Source of the DNA: Candidatus Eiseniibacteriota bacterium
Lineage (GTDB): Bacteria > Arandabacterota > Arandabacteria > Arandabacterales > Arandabacteraceae
Assembly: GCA_030622265.1 (NCBI GenBank)
Contig: JAUXGG010000059.1
Location: 1-7,875 of the forward strand
DNA length: 7,875 bases
Reading direction: 5' to 3'
Part shown: in pieces, positions 6,148 to 7,875 of the stretch
Numbering within the stretch: the stretch's first letter is position 1
Layout of the letters: each line of letters begins with the position of its first letter
The notes under the pieces: model-generated
The model's database searches: none
Told to the model about the DNA's origin: nothing
Seen by the model: the letters and a program-made list of their open reading frames with translations, nothing else
Made by a program: the position numbers and the translations under genes

Positions 6148-7535
6148 GATCTGTTGATCACCTTACCTGGATTGATCAGGGACTGAGGGTCGAATGCGCG
6201 CTTGATGTCACCCTGTACCCGGATTCCGTCGGGACCCAGCTGGTCCGGCAGGTACTCTATCTTGGTTATGCCGATCCCATGCTCACCGCTTATGGTCCCC
6301 TCAAGTTTCATCGTCACCTCGAAGAGCTCGGTCACCATGGCCTCAGCCCTCCTCACCTCATCCCTGTTTCGCCGGTCCAGCATCACGTTCACATGCAGGT
6401 TACCGTCGCCGGCATGCCCGAACGTTGGTACCAGGAGACTGTATTTCCTGGCCAGCTTGCCCACCGCCTCCACCAGGGCGGGCAGGCTCGAGCGTGGGAC
6501 ACATACGTCCTCATTCATCTTGTTGGGAGCCAGGCGCGCCAGCGATGGGGATATCGATCTCCTCATCTTCCACAGGTCGTCCCTCTCCCGGTCGGACTCC
6601 GCGGTCCTGTAGCCCATGGCCCTGGCCTCCTTGAGCACTCCCTCCACGACCGACATATTCTCCCCGGCCTCGCCACTCCTGCCATCGGTTTCAATGAGAA
6701 GCGTGCAGCCCGCACCCTCAGGGATATCAACTTCGACAAACTGAGTGATGCATCCCATGGCCACCGCATCAATCAGCTCCACCGCCGCCGGGACAACACC
6801 GGATGCCAGTATCATGCTCACCGCGGTGGCGGCGCCGACGGGGTCGGCAAAGAAAGCGAGCACCGTGCGCAGCGAACGGGGCCTCTCAAGAAGCCGCAGC
6901 CGGATCTGGGTCATGAAACCGAGCGTGCCCTCGCTGCCGGTCATCAGGGTCCCGAGGGGGTCCCATACCCGGCCCGTCGCCATGGGATCGGCCGGTTCCA
7001 CCACCGATCCATCCCAGGCTATGAACTCGACACCGGTCACATAATGACGGGTGACCCCGTACTTGAGCGCCCTCGGCCCCCCGGCGTCCTGGGCGACATT
7101 CCCTCCGATGGTCGCAACCTCAAGACTCGATGGGTCTGGAGGAAACATCAGTCCATGCTTCGCGACCTCTCTCTGCAACACGCCGTTCACAACACCTGAC
7201 TGCACGACGGCGGTCTTCTGTCCCACATCGATGTCGAGGATTCTGTTGAACTTCTCCGTGGAAATTACTACTCCACCCTCCAGCGGCACTGTGCCGCCCG
7301 CGAAACCGGTTCCGGCACCCCTCGGAATCATCTTCAGCTCGAAACGGTGGCACATCGCAATGATGGTCCTGACTTCGTCCGTCGATTCCGGAAACGCGAC
7401 CGCCGTGGGCAATGATCTCATATTGGTGGCATCGAACGCGTAGCAGGTCAGGGCCTCAGGATCCGTCAGGACCTTGTCCGACCCGATCTTGCGGCGAATG
7501 TGTGCTGTGGCCTTCTTTACCTGATTCCCGGACAT
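6144..7535 (-). CDS. glcD: GlcD-like FAD-binding 2-hydroxyacid dehydrogenase (glycolate/D-lactate type)
   Basis: A flavoprotein of the VAO/PCMH family that oxidises a 2-hydroxyacid such as glycolate or D-lactate to the 2-oxoacid and passes electrons to a partner. The 463-residue product has the FAD-binding domain with IPRGAGTGFAGGTVP at 70-84, PPDPSSLEVATIGGNVAQDAGG at about 132-153 and GSEGTLGFMT at 200-209. The C-terminal FAD-oxidase domain carries FGHAGDGNLHVN at 372-383, GEHGIGITK at 417-425 and INPGK at 454-458, all hallmarks of GlcD/DLD proteins. No iron-sulfur domain is fused, and no GlcF- or GlcE-like gene is adjacent. A GTG at 7538 directly follows the upstream TAG (7541-7539) and the ATG at 7535 comes next; GAAGG at 7550-7546 serves either, at 7 or 10 bases. 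I prefer the ATG, but the difference is one residue. The substrate cannot be settled from sequence; placement after pta fits lactate or glycolate feeding into acetyl-CoA/acetate metabolism. Confidence 0.93.
   Translation of the reverse strand: MSGNQVKKATAHIRRKIGSDKVLTDPEALTCYAFDATNMRSLPTAVAFPESTDEVRTIIAMCHRFELKMIPRGAGTGFAGGTVPLEGGVVISTEKFNRILDIDVGQKTAVVQSGVVNGVLQREVAKHGLMFPPDPSSLEVATIGGNVAQDAGGPRALKYGVTRHYVTGVEFIAWDGSVVEPADPMATGRVWDPLGTLMTGSEGTLGFMTQIRLRLLERPRSLRTVLAFFADPVGAATAVSMILASGVVPAAVELIDAVAMGCITQFVEVDIPEGAGCTLLIETDGRSGEAGENMSVVEGVLKEARAMGYRTAESDRERDDLWKMRRSISPSLARLAPNKMNEDVCVPRSSLPALVEAVGKLARKYSLLVPTFGHAGDGNLHVNVMLDRRNRDEVRRAEAMVTELFEVTMKLEGTISGEHGIGITKIEYLPDQLGPDGIRVQGDIKRAFDPQSLINPGKVINRS
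6159..6164 (-). promoter_or_regulatory. Ribosome binding site of obgE
   Basis: AAGGTG, 11 bases before the TTG at 6147 and inside the last codons of the upstream oxidase gene. It supports the rare TTG start together with the in-frame TAA at 6165-6163. Confidence 0.6.
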
Positions 7536-7538
7536 CAC

Positions 7539-7875
7539 CTAAGCGCCTTCCCCCGCTGCGCCTTCCGCGCCCGCCTGGGCGGCCGTCATCGCTATCACGT
7601 CCACCACGTCATCCACCGAACATCCCCTCGACAGATCGCTGGCAGGTCTGGCAAGTCCCTGAATCAATGGGCCGCAGGCCTTGGCTCCGGCCAGTCTTTC
7701 CACCAGCTTATATCCGATATTGGCCGCATCCAGATCCGGGAACACAAGCACATTGGCTATACCGGCGACCTCGCTCTCAGGCGCCTTCTTAGCGGCCACC
7801 CCGGGAATGATCGCGGCATCCGCCTGCATCTCACCGTCGATCTTGAGATCCGGCCTGAGACGGCGGGCCTTGCCC
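7539..7875 (-). CDS. pta: Phosphate acetyltransferase, C-terminal part (5' end outside window)
   Basis: Pta interconverts acetyl-CoA plus phosphate with acetyl phosphate plus CoA, the first half of the Pta-AckA acetate route. The frame is open to the right edge, so only about the last 111 residues are visible and the ATG at 7829 is internal. The visible part matches the end of the PTA_PTB domain: [11 protein letters not shown] (the family's DGELQ-D-A motif), the [21 protein letters not shown] block, [31 protein letters not shown] and a [17 protein letters not shown] helix. The last residues are Ala/Gly-rich ([11 protein letters not shown]), a short low-complexity extension. The stop (TAG) is followed at once by the start of the glcD-like gene. 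Phosphate butyryltransferase is a relative, but the DLSRG block favours Pta. No acetate kinase gene is in view. Confidence 0.93.
   Translation of the reverse strand, partial: GKARRLRPDLKIDGEMQADAAIIPGVAAKKAPESEVAGIANVLVFPDLDAANIGYKLVERLAGAKACGPLIQGLARPASDLSRGCSVDDVVDVIAMTAAQAGAEGAAGEGA

Noticed and set aside
6126..7199. Long open frame on the plus strand (about 357 codons) across the glcD-like gene
   Set aside because: It is antisense to a gene with clear GlcD motifs along its whole length. High GC makes such mirror frames common, and its translation (His-, Arg-, Gly- and Pro-rich) resembles no family I know.
7827..7829. ATG at 7829 as the start of a small separate gene
   Set aside because: The frame continues to the right edge with typical Pta sequence (KIDGE before the Met), so this Met is internal.

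Overview
The window is a compact, almost gap-free stretch of a high-GC (roughly 60% by eye) bacterial chromosome. It holds eight protein genes, two of them cut by the window edges. Two read left to right: the C-terminal part of a secreted M6-type metalloprotease and a small DUF3467 protein. Six read right to left and meet them tail to tail near position 2000. I see no tRNA, rRNA, CRISPR array, insertion sequence or long repeat, and no non-coding stretch longer than about 30 bases.

The organism looks like a Gram-negative-type (diderm) bacterium, because it has an LpxL/HtrB-family acyltransferase of the lipid A type. The protease ends in a FlgD-like / type-A sorting-like beta domain of the kind common in secreted proteins of the FCB group and of related candidate phyla. 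Together with a DUF362 double-[4Fe-4S] protein, phosphate acetyltransferase and a GlcD-type flavin dehydrogenase, this suggests an anaerobic or facultative, poorly cultured lineage. The phylum cannot be fixed from this window.

Layout. 1-1665 (+) is the protease, whose N-terminus and probable signal peptide lie outside. 1697-1990 (+) is the DUF3467 protein, 31 bases downstream with its own strong Shine-Dalgarno. 1991-2020 is a short convergent gap. From right to left on the minus strand follow pta (3' end only), a glcD-like FAD oxidase, obgE, dprA, a DUF362 ferredoxin-like protein and an LpxL-family acyltransferase. Every junction in this minus-strand series is an overlap or direct abutment: TAG directly followed by GTG/ATG, a TTGA overlap, a 23-base overlap, a TGATG overlap and an ATGA overlap. 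They are therefore very likely co-transcribed and translationally coupled, with the promoter beyond the right edge.

Functionally the minus-strand operon is mixed. Acetyl-phosphate and 2-hydroxyacid metabolism (pta, glcD) is followed by a ribosome-assembly GTPase (obgE), a DNA uptake/recombination protein (dprA), a redox protein of unknown role (DUF362) and an envelope lipid acyltransferase. I did not find a clearly new system. The points most worth a second look are the dprA start signals written inside the acidic tail of obgE, the TTG start of obgE, the DUF362 protein locked between dprA and the acyltransferase, and the cysteine-rich protease with a cysteine inside its zinc motif.
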